64,000 nt of DNA from Siccirubricoccus soli (GCF_024178315.1 NZ_JAMZIK010000096.1:1-64000); one strand, 5' to 3'. Counted from the first letter of the stretch, positions 53,488 to 62,392 are shown. Made by a program: numbers and translations. Notes: generated by a model not told the origin, from the letters alone.

Positions 53488-53631
53488 GAGGCTGCGGATG
53501 CTGCCCGCCGGCGGCCAAGGGCAGTTGATCGGTCACGATCACCTGCCGTCGGGATGAGGGGGCTGGCCGAACCGCCGTGCAGCAAGCCTCTCACCGGGGC
53601 CGGGGCAAAGCCCGGGACTTCCCGGCGCAGC

Positions 53632-54387
53632 CTATTTCGCCACATACCCTCCGTCGACGCACCAGCACTGGCCGGTGACGAAGCTGGCGCGGGTGGAGGC
53701 GAGGAAGAGGATCACCTCCGCGATCTCTTCCGGCTTGCCGTAGCGGCCCATCGGGATGTTGCCCACCATCTCCGCGAAGATCTTCGGATCGGCACGGCTC
53801 GCCGCGGTCAGCGGCGTCTCGGTCGGGCCGGGGCCCACGGCGTTCACCCGCACGCCGCGTGGGGCGTATTCCAGCGCTATGGAGGCGACGAGGCCGTTCA
53901 GCCCGAATTTGCTCGCCGCATAGGCCGCGCCGGCGCGGAAGCCGACCGTGCCGAGCTGCGAGGAGACGATCACCGCAGCCGGCAGGCTGGGCGAGGCCTC
54001 GAGCGCCGGCAGCACCTCCCGCAGCACGCGGAAGCCGCCGGTCAGGTTGATCTCCATCAGCCGATCCCAATCGGCGTCCGGCATTTCCGCGGCGGCGGTG
54101 CGGATCATGATGCCGGCGCTGTAGACCACCGCGTCCACGCCGCCCATGCCGGCGATCAGCCCGCCCAGTACCGGCGCCACCATCTCCCGCTCCCGCAGGT
54201 CCAGCTTCTGCACCGCGATGCCGGGATGCGCCGCCGTCAGCGCCGCCGCTTCCGCCTCGTCCAGCACGGAGACAGCGAGGGTTGCGCCGCGGGCGGCGGC
54301 GAGGGCAACGGTCGCCGCGCCGATGCCGGAGCCGCCCCCGACAATCAGGAGACGACGGTTGCGAAATTCCTGGCTCGCTACGCTCAT
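53632..54387 (-). CDS. Short-chain dehydrogenase/reductase
   Basis: A 251-residue SDR. Cofactor loop GGGSGIG, a divergent YSAGIM in place of NNAG, SSQLGTVG with the catalytic Ser, and YAASKFG with Tyr-Lys. It ends VTGQCWCVDGGYVAK. It is divergent from a TetR gene with 54 bp between the starts, so it is the likely target of that regulator. The substrate is unknown. Confidence 0.9.
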   Translation of the reverse strand: MSVASQEFRNRRLLIVGGGSGIGAATVALAAARGATLAVSVLDEAEAAALTAAHPGIAVQKLDLREREMVAPVLGGLIAGMGGVDAVVYSAGIMIRTAAAEMPDADWDRLMEINLTGGFRVLREVLPALEASPSLPAAVIVSSQLGTVGFRAGAAYAASKFGLNGLVASIALEYAPRGVRVNAVGPGPTETPLTAASRADPKIFAEMVGNIPMGRYGKPEEIAEVILFLASTRASFVTGQCWCVDGGYVAK

Positions 54388-54435
54388 TCGCTTGATTCCT
54401 GGCCTGAAACCTGACACCTGCACCGCTGGAGGACT

Positions 54436-54445
54436 ACACCGGTGT
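54436..54445. promoter_or_regulatory. Palindrome ACACCGGTGT in the SDR/TetR divergent region
   Basis: A perfect 10-bp palindrome that overlaps the GTG start of the TetR gene. It is the only symmetrical sequence noticed in the 54-bp divergent spacer and may be an operator half of a larger site. Confidence 0.3.
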
Positions 54446-55068
54446 CACACGAGAACCTGCTGGCCGCACCCCGGCCACGCGGCCGTCCGCGCCTGGAAGG
54501 CGCGGAGGACCGCGCCCTGGATGCCGTGATCGAGCTGCTGGAGATCGCGCCGGTCCAGGACATCACCATGGAACGGATCGCCGAGCGCGCCGGGCTTTCC
54601 AAGATCACGCTCTATCGGCGCTGGCCGTCGCGGCTGGCGCTGTTCATCGATGCCCTGCTGCGGCGCGTCGCCGAGACCCAGCCGCTGGATGAATCGCTGC
54701 CGCCCATCCTCGCCATCGCCAACAACCTGGCGACGTTCGGGCGGCGGCTGAACGGCATGAACGGCGCCCTGGCCCGCGCGGTGCTGGGCGAGAGCCTTGC
54801 GGACCCGGAGATGGCGCATATCCTGCGCGACCGCTACCTGGCGCATCGGCGGGATGCGGCGATCCGGCTGATTGGCCGTGGCCAGGCGGATGGCAGCTTC
54901 GCGGCGACGGGGGAGGCGGAGGAGCTGCACGACATGCTCTATGGCGCCCTCTGGTACCGGTTCCTGTTCGGCGTCGGCCGCTTCAGCGAGGCGGTGGCGC
55001 TGGACTTCATGGAGAAGGTGCTGCGGCCGAGGGCAGGCTGGCAGGAGAGCTGGACCGCGCCGGCTTAG
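54442..55068 (+). CDS. TetR-family transcriptional regulator
   Basis: A 208-residue protein with a GTG start (GGAGGA 7 nt upstream). After a basic leader (RPRGRPRLEGAED) comes the TetR helix-turn-helix: ITMERIAERAGLSKITLYRRWPSRLALF. The C-terminal ligand domain is of the AcrR/C-terminal-like type. It is divergent from the SDR gene and probably represses it and itself. The inducer is unknown. Confidence 0.92.
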   Translation: MSHENLLAAPRPRGRPRLEGAEDRALDAVIELLEIAPVQDITMERIAERAGLSKITLYRRWPSRLALFIDALLRRVAETQPLDESLPPILAIANNLATFGRRLNGMNGALARAVLGESLADPEMAHILRDRYLAHRRDAAIRLIGRGQADGSFAATGEAEELHDMLYGALWYRFLFGVGRFSEAVALDFMEKVLRPRAGWQESWTAPA

Positions 55069-55070
55069 CT

Positions 55071-55146
55071 CCCCGCGACGTCGCTCCGCGACGCCGCAGG
55101 GATGCGTGGAGGCTTTGCACAGGCTGAAGCGGCAGACCCGCCTCAG
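55071..55146 (+). repeat. Bipartite hairpin element after the TetR gene (family 1)
   Basis: Hairpin 1 at 55071-55101 has CCCCGCGACGTCGC facing GCGACGCCGCAGGG with two mismatches. Hairpin 2 at 55124-55146 has CTGAAGCGG facing CCGCCTCAG. TTGCACAG precedes hairpin 2. Starts 2 nt after the stop codon. Confidence 0.7.
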
Positions 55147-55202
55147 CGCAGCGGTTGCGCCGTGCGTGGCATGAGCCCATCGGCCGTCGTGACCCATCTG
55201 CC

Positions 55203-56924
55203 TCAACGCACCATGGTCACCGGGACGAAGTCCTGGAACCAGCTTTGCGCCTGGACGAAGCCGCGGACGTTGCGGGTCATCGCCCGGGCATTCAGGTCAT
55301 GGACGATGAAGACCCACGGGGCGTCGTCCACGAAGACCTCATGCGCCGCACGCAGCGCCGCTTCCGCGGCCGCCGGGTCGCGCGCCAGCTCCATCCGTTC
55401 CAGCAGCGCGTTGTAGCGCGGGTCCATGTAGTGGGACCAGTTGACGCCGGCCGGGGCGGCGGAGGCGGCGGCGGTGTAGCGGACGATCTGCGCCGGGTCC
55501 GAGGTGGGCGGCGCGGTGTTCAGCGCGAGCGACCCGCGCAGCCCGGGGCTGTCCGGCGCCGAGCGCGTCTGGATCAGCACCGTGCCGAATTCCACCACCT
55601 CGAAGCTCACCTCCACGCCGCAGCTTTCCCGCATATTGGCCTGGAGGAACTCGTTCATCGGCAGCGGCAGCATCTGGCCGGAGCCGCTGGTGGAGATCAG
55701 CACCTTGAAGCGCAGCGGCTTCGCCGGCCCATAGCCGGCCTCCTTCAGCAGGGCGCGGCCCAGCGCCGGGTCATGCCGGTAGCGCTGCTGCGGGTTGCCG
55801 AAGATGTTGTCCGCGGTGCGGAAGATGCCGACGGCCGGCTCCGCCGTGCCGTTCAGCAGCGCCACCATGCCGTCCCGGTCCACGGAGTAATTCAGCGCCC
55901 GGCGCCCCCGCACATCGGTGAAGGGCGTGTTCGGCCCGGCCAGGCTCAGCAGCCAGCCCCAGGTATGCGGGTAGGGGTTGGTGACGATGTTGAAGCCGGC
56001 CTGGCGGAGGGAGGGGATGGAATCCGGCGGCGGCGCCTCGATCCAGTCCACTTGGCCGGAGCGGAGCGCATTCACCCGCGTCATCGGCTCCGGGATTGGG
56101 ATCAGGGAGATGCGCTCGATCTTCGGCCGCCTGCCCTCGTCCCAGTAGTCTTGGTTGGGGACGATATCCGCCTGCACCCGCGGCGTGACGCGCGCCAGGC
56201 GGAAGGGCCCGGTGCCGGCCGGCATGGCCAGCGCCGCCTTCGCCCAGTCCCGCCCGCCCTTGTCGAAGGAGGCGGGCGAGGTGATGAGGATGTAGACCGC
56301 CATATAGGGGAAGTAGGAGGCCGGCCGCGTCGTGGTGATGGCAACGGTCCGGTCATCGATCTTGCGGTAGGAGGCGACCAGCGTCGCCCGGCTGCGCACC
56401 ACGCCGCTGCCCGCCGCATCGAATTGCGGGCTGTCCTGCTTCCAGAAGCGGGCGAGGTTCCAGATCACCGCATTGGCGTTGAAGGGCGTGCCGTCATGGA
56501 ATTTCACACCCTGACGGAGGTGGAAGATCCAGGTCTTCGGGTCCGCCGCATCCTGCTCCCAGCGCTCGGCCAGGCCGGGGCGGAGGCCGGCCCGGACGTC
56601 GGAGCGGGAGAGATCCCAGAGCGTCAGCGCCTCGAAGACCGGGTAGCCTAGGACGCGCGTGCCCTCGAAGCCGTTGTCCGGCATGCCGCTGGTGGTCGGC
56701 ACGTCGGTGGCCGTCATGCCGATGCGGAGCGTCTGTGCGGCGGCAGCCTGCACCATGCAGACCAGCAGCGCGAAAGGTGCAAGAAGGCGCGCGAGGCGCC
56801 GCCCGGCCGCCCGTTGCCCTGCCGCAGCTTTGCCGCGGCAGGCTGTGCCGAAGCGTTGATCGGAGGGCGCCACGCGGGGCAGCCTCCGCGACGCCGCGAA
56901 GCGGTGTCGGAGGGAGCAAGTCAT
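55203..56924 (-). CDS. Peptide/nickel-type ABC transporter substrate-binding protein (SBP family 5)
   Basis: A 573-residue protein if started at the ATG overlapping the phyH stop (ATGA); a GTG at 56873 is an alternative. The hydrophobic core LLAPFALLVCMVQAAAAQ is a signal sequence preceded by an unusually long basic leader. The mature part has the family-5 landmarks WIFHLRQGVKFHDGTPFNANAV and PAGTGPFRLARV plus the C-terminal hinge. Most of the leader is encoded by a family-1 repeat. It binds peptides or similar; no permease genes are adjacent. Confidence 0.88.
   Translation of the reverse strand: MTCSLRHRFAASRRLPRVAPSDQRFGTACRGKAAAGQRAAGRRLARLLAPFALLVCMVQAAAAQTLRIGMTATDVPTTSGMPDNGFEGTRVLGYPVFEALTLWDLSRSDVRAGLRPGLAERWEQDAADPKTWIFHLRQGVKFHDGTPFNANAVIWNLARFWKQDSPQFDAAGSGVVRSRATLVASYRKIDDRTVAITTTRPASYFPYMAVYILITSPASFDKGGRDWAKAALAMPAGTGPFRLARVTPRVQADIVPNQDYWDEGRRPKIERISLIPIPEPMTRVNALRSGQVDWIEAPPPDSIPSLRQAGFNIVTNPYPHTWGWLLSLAGPNTPFTDVRGRRALNYSVDRDGMVALLNGTAEPAVGIFRTADNIFGNPQQRYRHDPALGRALLKEAGYGPAKPLRFKVLISTSGSGQMLPLPMNEFLQANMRESCGVEVSFEVVEFGTVLIQTRSAPDSPGLRGSLALNTAPPTSDPAQIVRYTAAASAAPAGVNWSHYMDPRYNALLERMELARDPAAAEAALRAAHEVFVDDAPWVFIVHDLNARAMTRNVRGFVQAQSWFQDFVPVTMVR
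56818..56912 (-). repeat. Bipartite hairpin element inside the 5' end of the SBP gene (family 1)
   Basis: On the minus strand hairpin 1 (56912-56884, imperfect) starts 8 nt after the phyH stop. GGCACAG then leads into hairpin 2 (56842-56818; CCTGCCGCGGC facing GCTGCGGCAGG, one mismatch). The whole element lies within the reading frame of the following gene. Confidence 0.6.
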
Positions 56925-57733
56925 GCAGCGATCCCGGCCAGCGAGGTGTAGAGGCCGCAGGCGCGGCGATGCGCGGCCCTGGCCTCTGGCGTCAGCTCCT
57001 GCGTCAGCCGCGTCTCCCGCTCGAAATGCCCGTAGCGGTCCTCGCCGCGTACCAGGAGGGCGGATGGCCGCACATCGCCGGTCGGGCGGCAGCGCGTCGG
57101 GATGTAGCTGAGGGTAAGGCCGATGCGGCGGTCATCGCTGTCATTCGGGCCGGAGGCGTGCAGGGTATGGGTGTGGTGCAGCGACATCTCGCCCGCCTTC
57201 AGCGGCGCCAGCACCCCATCTTCCCAGGTCAGGCCCTCCACCGTCATGCCGCGGCGGATGATGTTCTCCTCGCCGGGCTTGTCGAAATGGCTGACGGTGC
57301 CGCGCTTGTGGCTGCCCGGCAGCATCCGCATGCAGCCGGACAGGGCGGAGGCGTCCGAGAGCGCCAGCCAGGCGGTCACCTGCTCCGGCGGGTCCAGCCG
57401 GAAATAGGCATCGTCCTGGTGCCATTCGGCATAGGTCGGGCGATGCGCCTCCTTGGTCTGCAGGGTGAAGTGGAAGAGCATGATGTCCGGGCCGATGACA
57501 TCCTCCACCGCATCCAGCACCGCCGGGTGGTGCACCAGCGCATCCGCCCAGGCAAACAGCAGGTGGCATTTGGACTTTTCCGGGAAGGCCAGCGGCTTCC
57601 CCTTGATCGCCTCATAGGCCTCCAGCGCGGCCCGGTTCCGCTGCACCTCCTCGGGCGTCAGGATGGGGATGGGGGCGGTGAAGCCCTGCTCCCGGTATTC
57701 CGTGACCTGTGCCTCAGTCAGCTTCTTCGGCAT
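56921..57733 (-). CDS. PhyH-family Fe(II)/2-oxoglutarate dioxygenase
   Basis: A 270-residue protein. The iron ligands of the family are visible: EWHQDDAYF (His-x-Asp) and HTHTLHASGPN (distal His), with the 2-oxoglutarate-binding Arg in DRRIGLTLSYIP. MLPGSHKRG is also typical. It hydroxylates an unknown substrate. It is coupled to the substrate-binding-protein gene downstream, so an imported compound is a plausible substrate. Confidence 0.88.
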   Translation of the reverse strand: MPKKLTEAQVTEYREQGFTAPIPILTPEEVQRNRAALEAYEAIKGKPLAFPEKSKCHLLFAWADALVHHPAVLDAVEDVIGPDIMLFHFTLQTKEAHRPTYAEWHQDDAYFRLDPPEQVTAWLALSDASALSGCMRMLPGSHKRGTVSHFDKPGEENIIRRGMTVEGLTWEDGVLAPLKAGEMSLHHTHTLHASGPNDSDDRRIGLTLSYIPTRCRPTGDVRPSALLVRGEDRYGHFERETRLTQELTPEARAAHRRACGLYTSLAGIAA

Positions 57734-57752
57734 GGCGAGGGTCTTTCTGATA

Positions 57753-57767
57753 CTGATGAACCATTAG
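57753..57767. promoter_or_regulatory. Imperfect palindrome in the phyH/dehydratase divergent region
   Basis: CTGATG-AAC-CATTAG, symmetrical except at one position per arm, 20 bp upstream of the phyH ATG. A candidate operator in the 148-bp divergent spacer. Confidence 0.25.
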
Positions 57768-57881
57768 GCGGGGAGCGGCGGGTGCCTGTCAACGCGGCTG
57801 TTGCGGCACGGCAGGGACAGCCCGGCGTTGACAGGCCGGGGGATGCGGATTCAGGGTCGATTCCCCCAGGGAGTGCGCGCC

Positions 57882-59672
57882 ATGGCCGGTTCCGACCAGA
57901 CCAAGAAGAGCTTCAAGCTGCGCAGCCAGCGCTGGTTCGACGACCCGGAGGATCCGGGCATGACCGCGCTCTATGTCGAGCGCTTCCTCAATTTCGGCAT
58001 GACGCGCGGGGAGCTGCAATCCGGCAAGCCGATCATCGGCATCGCCCAGACCGGCAGCGACATCGCCCCCTGCAACCGCCACCACCTCGCCCTGGCGGAC
58101 CGCATCAAGGCCGGCATCCGCGATGCCGGCGGCATCCCGCTGGAATTCCCGATCCACCCGATCCAGGAGACAGGCAAGCGCCCGACCGCCGCGCTCGACC
58201 GCAACCTTGCCTATCTCTCCCTCGTCGAGGTGCTGCACGGCTACCCGATCGACGGCGTGGTGCTGACCACGGGCTGCGACAAGACCACCCCCGCCTGCCT
58301 GATGGGCGCGGCGACGGTGAACATCCCCGCCATCGTCTTCAGCGGCGGCCCGATGCTGGATGGGCATTACGGCGGCAGGCTCACCGGCAGCGGCACCATC
58401 GTCTGGGAAGCCCGGAAGATGCTGGCCGAGGGCAAGCTGGACTACAACGGCTTCATGGAGCTGGTGGCGAGCTCCTCCACCAGCGTCGGCCATTGCAACA
58501 CCATGGGCACGGCGCTCTCCATGAACTCGCTCGCCGAGGCGCTCGGCATGTCGCTGCCCGGCTGCGCCGCCATCCCCGGCCCCTACCGGGAGCGCGGGCA
58601 GATGGCGCATGCGACGGGCATGCGCATCGTGCAGATGGTGCAGGAGAATCTCCGCCCCTCCGACATCATGACGCGCCAGGCCTTCGAGAACGCGATCGTC
58701 GCCGCCAGCGCGCTCGGCGCCTCCACCAACTGCCCGCCGCACATCATCGCCATCGCCCGCCATATGGGCGTGGAGCTGAAGATCGAGGATTGGGACCGCC
58801 TCGGCCATGACATCCCGCTGCTGGTGGATTGCCAGCCGGCCGGCCGCTTCCTGGGCGAGGCCTTCCACCGCGCCGGCGGCGTGCCGGCGGTGATGCGGGA
58901 GTTGCTGTTTGCCGGGAAGATCCATGGCGACGTCCTGACCGTGACGGGCCGGACCATGGCGGCGAATGTGGAGGCGCTGCCGGAGCCGGACCGCGAGGTG
59001 ATCCGCGCCTATACGACGCCGCTGAGGGCGCATGCCGGCTTTGCCATCCTCTCCGGCAATATTTTCGATAGCGCCGTGATGAAGATCAGCGTCATCGATG
59101 AGAAGTTCCGCCAGCGCTTCCTGTCCAACCCGCCCGGCGTCTTCGAGGGCAAGGTGGTGGTCTTCGAGGGACCGGAGGATTACCACGACCGGATCGAGGA
59201 CCCCTCCCTCGGCATCGATGAGCGCACGGTGCTGGTCATCCGCAACAGCGGCCCGGTCGGCTACCCCGGCAGCGCGGAGGTGGTGAACATGCAGCCCCCC
59301 GCCGCCCTCATCAAAGCCGGCATCGACAGCCTGCCCACCATGGGCGATGGGCGGCAGAGCGGCACCTCCGCCAGCCCCTCCATCCTCAACGTCTCGCCCG
59401 AAAGCGTGGTGGGCGGCGGGCTGGCGCTGCTGAAATCCGGCGACCCCATCCGCATCGACCTGAACACCCGCAAGGCGGATGTGCTGATCCCGGCAGAGGA
59501 GCTGGCGGCGCGGCGCGCGGCCTGGAAGAAGCCGGACCTGCCGAACAAGACGCCCTGGGAGGAGATCCAGCGCAGCATGGTCGGCCAGCTCGGCACGGGC
59601 GGTTGCCTGGAACCGGCGACGGCCTATCTCAACATCCTGGAGAAAAGGGGCGAGAGCCGCCACAACCATTGA
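57882..59672 (+). CDS. IlvD/Edd-family sugar-acid dehydratase
   Basis: A 596-residue protein starting MAGSDQTKKSFKLRSQRWFD. Iron-sulfur and Mg site strings: IIGIAQTGSDIAPCNRHH, TTGCDKTTPACLMGAA and SSSTSVGHCNTMGTA, with NCPPHIIAIARHMGV downstream. The SFKLRSQRWFD start and CDKTTPACLM fit the pentonate/hexonate dehydratases (arabonate, xylonate, fuconate type) better than valine-pathway IlvD. It converts an aldonate to its 2-keto-3-deoxy acid; the exact sugar is not known. Downstream SDR and FAH-fold genes extend this pathway. Confidence 0.85.
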   Translation: MAGSDQTKKSFKLRSQRWFDDPEDPGMTALYVERFLNFGMTRGELQSGKPIIGIAQTGSDIAPCNRHHLALADRIKAGIRDAGGIPLEFPIHPIQETGKRPTAALDRNLAYLSLVEVLHGYPIDGVVLTTGCDKTTPACLMGAATVNIPAIVFSGGPMLDGHYGGRLTGSGTIVWEARKMLAEGKLDYNGFMELVASSSTSVGHCNTMGTALSMNSLAEALGMSLPGCAAIPGPYRERGQMAHATGMRIVQMVQENLRPSDIMTRQAFENAIVAASALGASTNCPPHIIAIARHMGVELKIEDWDRLGHDIPLLVDCQPAGRFLGEAFHRAGGVPAVMRELLFAGKIHGDVLTVTGRTMAANVEALPEPDREVIRAYTTPLRAHAGFAILSGNIFDSAVMKISVIDEKFRQRFLSNPPGVFEGKVVVFEGPEDYHDRIEDPSLGIDERTVLVIRNSGPVGYPGSAEVVNMQPPAALIKAGIDSLPTMGDGRQSGTSASPSILNVSPESVVGGGLALLKSGDPIRIDLNTRKADVLIPAEELAARRAAWKKPDLPNKTPWEEIQRSMVGQLGTGGCLEPATAYLNILEKRGESRHNH

Positions 59673-59913
59673 GCGTGTGGCCGCTGCCCGGCGCCGGAGG
59701 CCGTGTGGCGGTTGCCATCGCGCCGCCATGCGAAGGGCGGCCACCCGCCGGCAGGGTAGCAGGTGGTCCCGCGGGGCAAGTGCGGCCTCGGCGCTGCATT
59801 TGCGCGCCGGATACCCCCCATTGATCTTTCGCATTTGTGCGGCGCGGCATCCCTCCCCATCTTGGCGGCCAAGCACCGGTCTTGGCCGGTTGAGATCTGG
59901 GAAGGGATATTCC

Positions 59914-60147
59914 ATGCGACGGACTATGCTTGCCGCAGCGCTGCTGCTTGGCGCCATGCCTGCCTTTGCGCAATCCTCCGGTGATCCGCCGACCGACGCC
60001 GCGGCGCGGACGCTGGAGCAGAACCGGCGGGTGGTGCTGACGGTGCCGCAAGCTGCGCCCACGCGCCCGGCGGAGGCCCGTGCCCGCACCCCGGAGCCAC
60101 GCAGCCTTCGCCTGACGGTGGAGGGGCGCGTCGCCTCCGCCCGCTGA
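59914..60147 (+). CDS. Small secreted protein, function unknown
   Basis: A 77-residue protein; GGGAAGGG precedes the ATG. The signal peptide is MRRTMLAAALLLGAMPAFAQ. The mature ~57 residues are Arg/Pro/Thr-rich (VVLTVPQAAPTRPAEARART) and probably unstructured. No family is recognised. Confidence 0.6.
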   Translation: MRRTMLAAALLLGAMPAFAQSSGDPPTDAAARTLEQNRRVVLTVPQAAPTRPAEARARTPEPRSLRLTVEGRVASAR

Positions 60148-60225
60148 GACGGGGCAGCGCGCCGAATTTGACGTCCCCCCCGCCGCCGTGATCATGGGCG
60201 GCAAGGACGGGACGGAGGCGCGGCC

Positions 60226-60975
60226 ATGGCCGGCAGGCTGGCGGGGAAACGATGCTTCGTGACGGCGGCTGGCCAGGGCATCGGCCGGGCCAGCGCCATC
60301 GCCATGGCGGCCGAGGGCGGCCGCGTCGTTGCGACCGACCGCGATGCGGCGAAGCTCGCGGGGCTTGAGGCGCATGGCATCGAGGTGCGCGCGCTGGACG
60401 TGCTGGATGACGCGGCGGTGGCCGCCGCCATCGCAGCTGCCGGGCCGCTGGACGTGCTGTTCAACTGCGCCGGCTTCGTCCACCAGAACACCGTCGAGAC
60501 CTGCACCGATGCGGAGTGGGACTTCGCCTTCGCGCTGAATGTCCGCAGCATGTGGCAGACCATCCGCGCCGCGCTGCCCGGCATGGCCGGCCGTGGCGGC
60601 GGCGCCATCGTCAACATGGCCTCCGCCTGTTCCAGCGTGAAGGGCGCGCCGAACCGCTTCCTCTACGGCACCACCAAGGCGGCGGTGATCGGGCTGACGA
60701 AATCCGTGGCGACGGAATACGTGACCCAGGGCATTCGCTGCAATTGCCTCTGCCCCGGCACGGTGGACACGCCTTCCCTCGGCGAGCGCATCGCCGCCAA
60801 TGCCGCGGCGGCCGGCGGGCTGGAACAGGCGCGCGCCGCCTTCGTCGCCCGCCAGGCCATGGGGCGGCTGGCCACGGCGGAGGAAATGGCGGCGCTGGTC
60901 GTCTATCTTGCGGCGCCGGAGAGCACCTTCGTCACCGGCCAGGCCATCGTCATCGATGGCGGCTGGACGCTGTGA
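60226..60975 (+). CDS. SDR of the 2-keto-3-deoxy-L-fuconate dehydrogenase / BDH2-like type
   Basis: A 249-residue SDR. Cofactor loop TAAGQGIG, FNCAGFVHQ in place of NNAG (characteristic of the BDH2/DHRS6 and L-KDF dehydrogenase group), MASACSSVKG with the catalytic Ser, and YGTTKAA. It ends VTGQAIVIDGGWTL. Between an IlvD/Edd dehydratase and an FAH-fold hydrolase, the most likely reaction is oxidation of a 2-keto-3-deoxy aldonate to the 2,4-diketo acid. That assignment is inferred from family and neighbours. Confidence 0.85.
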   Translation: MAGRLAGKRCFVTAAGQGIGRASAIAMAAEGGRVVATDRDAAKLAGLEAHGIEVRALDVLDDAAVAAAIAAAGPLDVLFNCAGFVHQNTVETCTDAEWDFAFALNVRSMWQTIRAALPGMAGRGGGAIVNMASACSSVKGAPNRFLYGTTKAAVIGLTKSVATEYVTQGIRCNCLCPGTVDTPSLGERIAANAAAAGGLEQARAAFVARQAMGRLATAEEMAALVVYLAAPESTFVTGQAIVIDGGWTL

Positions 60976-61300
60976 TCTTCCCGCCCGCCTCGATGCGTTG
61001 CGCGGAGGCATCCTGTGACGCGTTCGACACCGTCGAAGGCGACCATTCACGAGAGCAATGGTCCGGGTCGCGCATCGAGGACTTCGCCGCGCGAAGCGCG
61101 GTGCGGCTTCGCCGCACCCTTGACGCGCAAACCGGACCAGGGCCTTGGCTTGCGGTACGCTCGGCGGTGTCGAGCGCCCGGGATGCGCGGCCGGGCGGCA
61201 CGCCCAGGAAGGATGAGCGGGTGGCCATGCACTGCCCACACCAAAATGCAGGTCGGCCCGCACTGCGCGGCCGTGCAAACCAGGAGCAGGAGACCGAGAG
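60976..61300. other. 325-bp intergenic region with hairpins
   Basis: No gene is supported. It contains GACCATT/AATGGTC around 61041-61063 and a perfect 8-bp stem GGTGCGGC/GCCGCACC with loop TTC at 61100-61118. The GC-rich palindromic texture resembles the other intergenic repeats of this window. Confidence 0.45.
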
Positions 61301-62152
61301 ATGAAGCTGTTGCGCTACGGCCCCGCGGGCCAGGAGAAGCCGGGCCTGCTCGATGCCGGCGGCACCATCCGCGATCTCTCCGGCGTGGTCTCCGACCTGG
61401 CCGGGGAGGCGCTCTCCCCGGCCGGGCTGGCGAAGCTCGCCGCGCTGGATCCGGGCTCGCTGCCCGCCATTTCCGGCACTCCGCGCCTCGGCCCGCCCGT
61501 CATCGGCATGAAGAACCTGGTCTGCATCGGCCTGAACTACGCCGACCACGCGGCGGAGACCGGCGCGCCGGTGCCGAAGGAGCCGATCGTCTTCCTGAAG
61601 TCGCTTGGCGCCCTGAGCGGGCCGAATGACGACGTCATCATTCCGAAGAACAGCGTGAAGACCGACTGGGAAGTCGAGCTCTGCATCATCATCGGCAGCA
61701 AGGCCAAATGCGTCTCCGAGGCGGAGGCGCTGGACCATGTGGCCGGCTATGCCGTGGGCAACGACGTCTCCGAGCGCGAATGGCAGATCGAGCGCGGCGG
61801 GTCCTGGGACAAGGGCAAGGGCTGCGACACCTTCGGCCCGGTCGGCCCCTGGCTGGTGACGAAGGACGAGGTGCCGGACCCGCAGAACCTCTCGATGTTC
61901 TGCGACGTGGATGGCCAGCGCATGCAGGACGGCTCCACCCGCACCATGATCTTCGGGGTGAAGACGCTGGTCGCCTACGTCTCGCACATGATCACGCTGC
62001 ATCCGGGCGACGTGATCTTCACCGGCACGCCGCCCGGCGTCGGTCTGGGCAAGAAGCCGAACCCGGTCTTCCTGAAGGCCGGGCAGGCGATGAAGCTCGG
62101 CATCGAGGGGCTGGGCGAGCAGACCCAGCGGACGATCGCCTACGAGGGGTAG
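61301..62152 (+). CDS. FAH-fold hydrolase (2,4-diketo-3-deoxy-aldonate hydrolase-like)
   Basis: A 283-residue protein with the FAH C-terminal fold: VCIGLNYADHAAETG, TDWEVELCIIIG (metal-binding Glu residues), AVGNDVSEREWQ and FTGTPPGVGLG. This subgroup includes ureidoglycolate lyase-like proteins and the 2,4-diketo-3-deoxy-L-fuconate hydrolase that splits the diketo acid to pyruvate and lactate. The strings GGSWDKGKGCDTFGPVGPWL match the latter group in my judgement. The order dehydratase, SDR, hydrolase supports this. Confidence 0.85.
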   Translation: MKLLRYGPAGQEKPGLLDAGGTIRDLSGVVSDLAGEALSPAGLAKLAALDPGSLPAISGTPRLGPPVIGMKNLVCIGLNYADHAAETGAPVPKEPIVFLKSLGALSGPNDDVIIPKNSVKTDWEVELCIIIGSKAKCVSEAEALDHVAGYAVGNDVSEREWQIERGGSWDKGKGCDTFGPVGPWLVTKDEVPDPQNLSMFCDVDGQRMQDGSTRTMIFGVKTLVAYVSHMITLHPGDVIFTGTPPGVGLGKKPNPVFLKAGQAMKLGIEGLGEQTQRTIAYEG

Positions 62153-62289
62153 GGCCGCCACGCCCCGCCCTTCCCGCCGGCCGGAGGGAATGCCACGGCC
62201 GGCGGGAAGGGCTGTCGGCGCCGGGCACGGGCCTGGCCGGGAACGAACCGGCCGCGGTTCCTGCTGGTTACGCCGCCCGCCGCTCCGCT

Positions 62290-62392
62290 AGAGCAGATCG
62301 CCGTAGGGCGGCATCGCCCGAAGGCGTGAATCTGCTCTGCAAACAAAGGCGTAGAGCGTTTTCGGTGAACGCATGTGAACCGAAATGCTCTA
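62290..62392. repeat. Two palindromic intergenic elements
   Basis: Element 1 (62290-62338) has AGAGCAGAT and ATCTGCTCT ends around GGCGGCATCGCCCGAAGGCG. Element 2 (62352-62392) has TAGAGCGTTTTCGGT facing ACCGAAATGCTCTA with GAACGCATGTGA as the loop. Element 2 is of a type I recall from intergenic regions of other alphaproteobacteria. The two share the AGAGC/GCTCT ends. Confidence 0.7.

Noticed and set aside
39214..62392. Insertion sequences at the hairpin repeats
   Set aside because: The elements are under ~110 bp, contain no transposase frame, and I could not identify target-site duplications.
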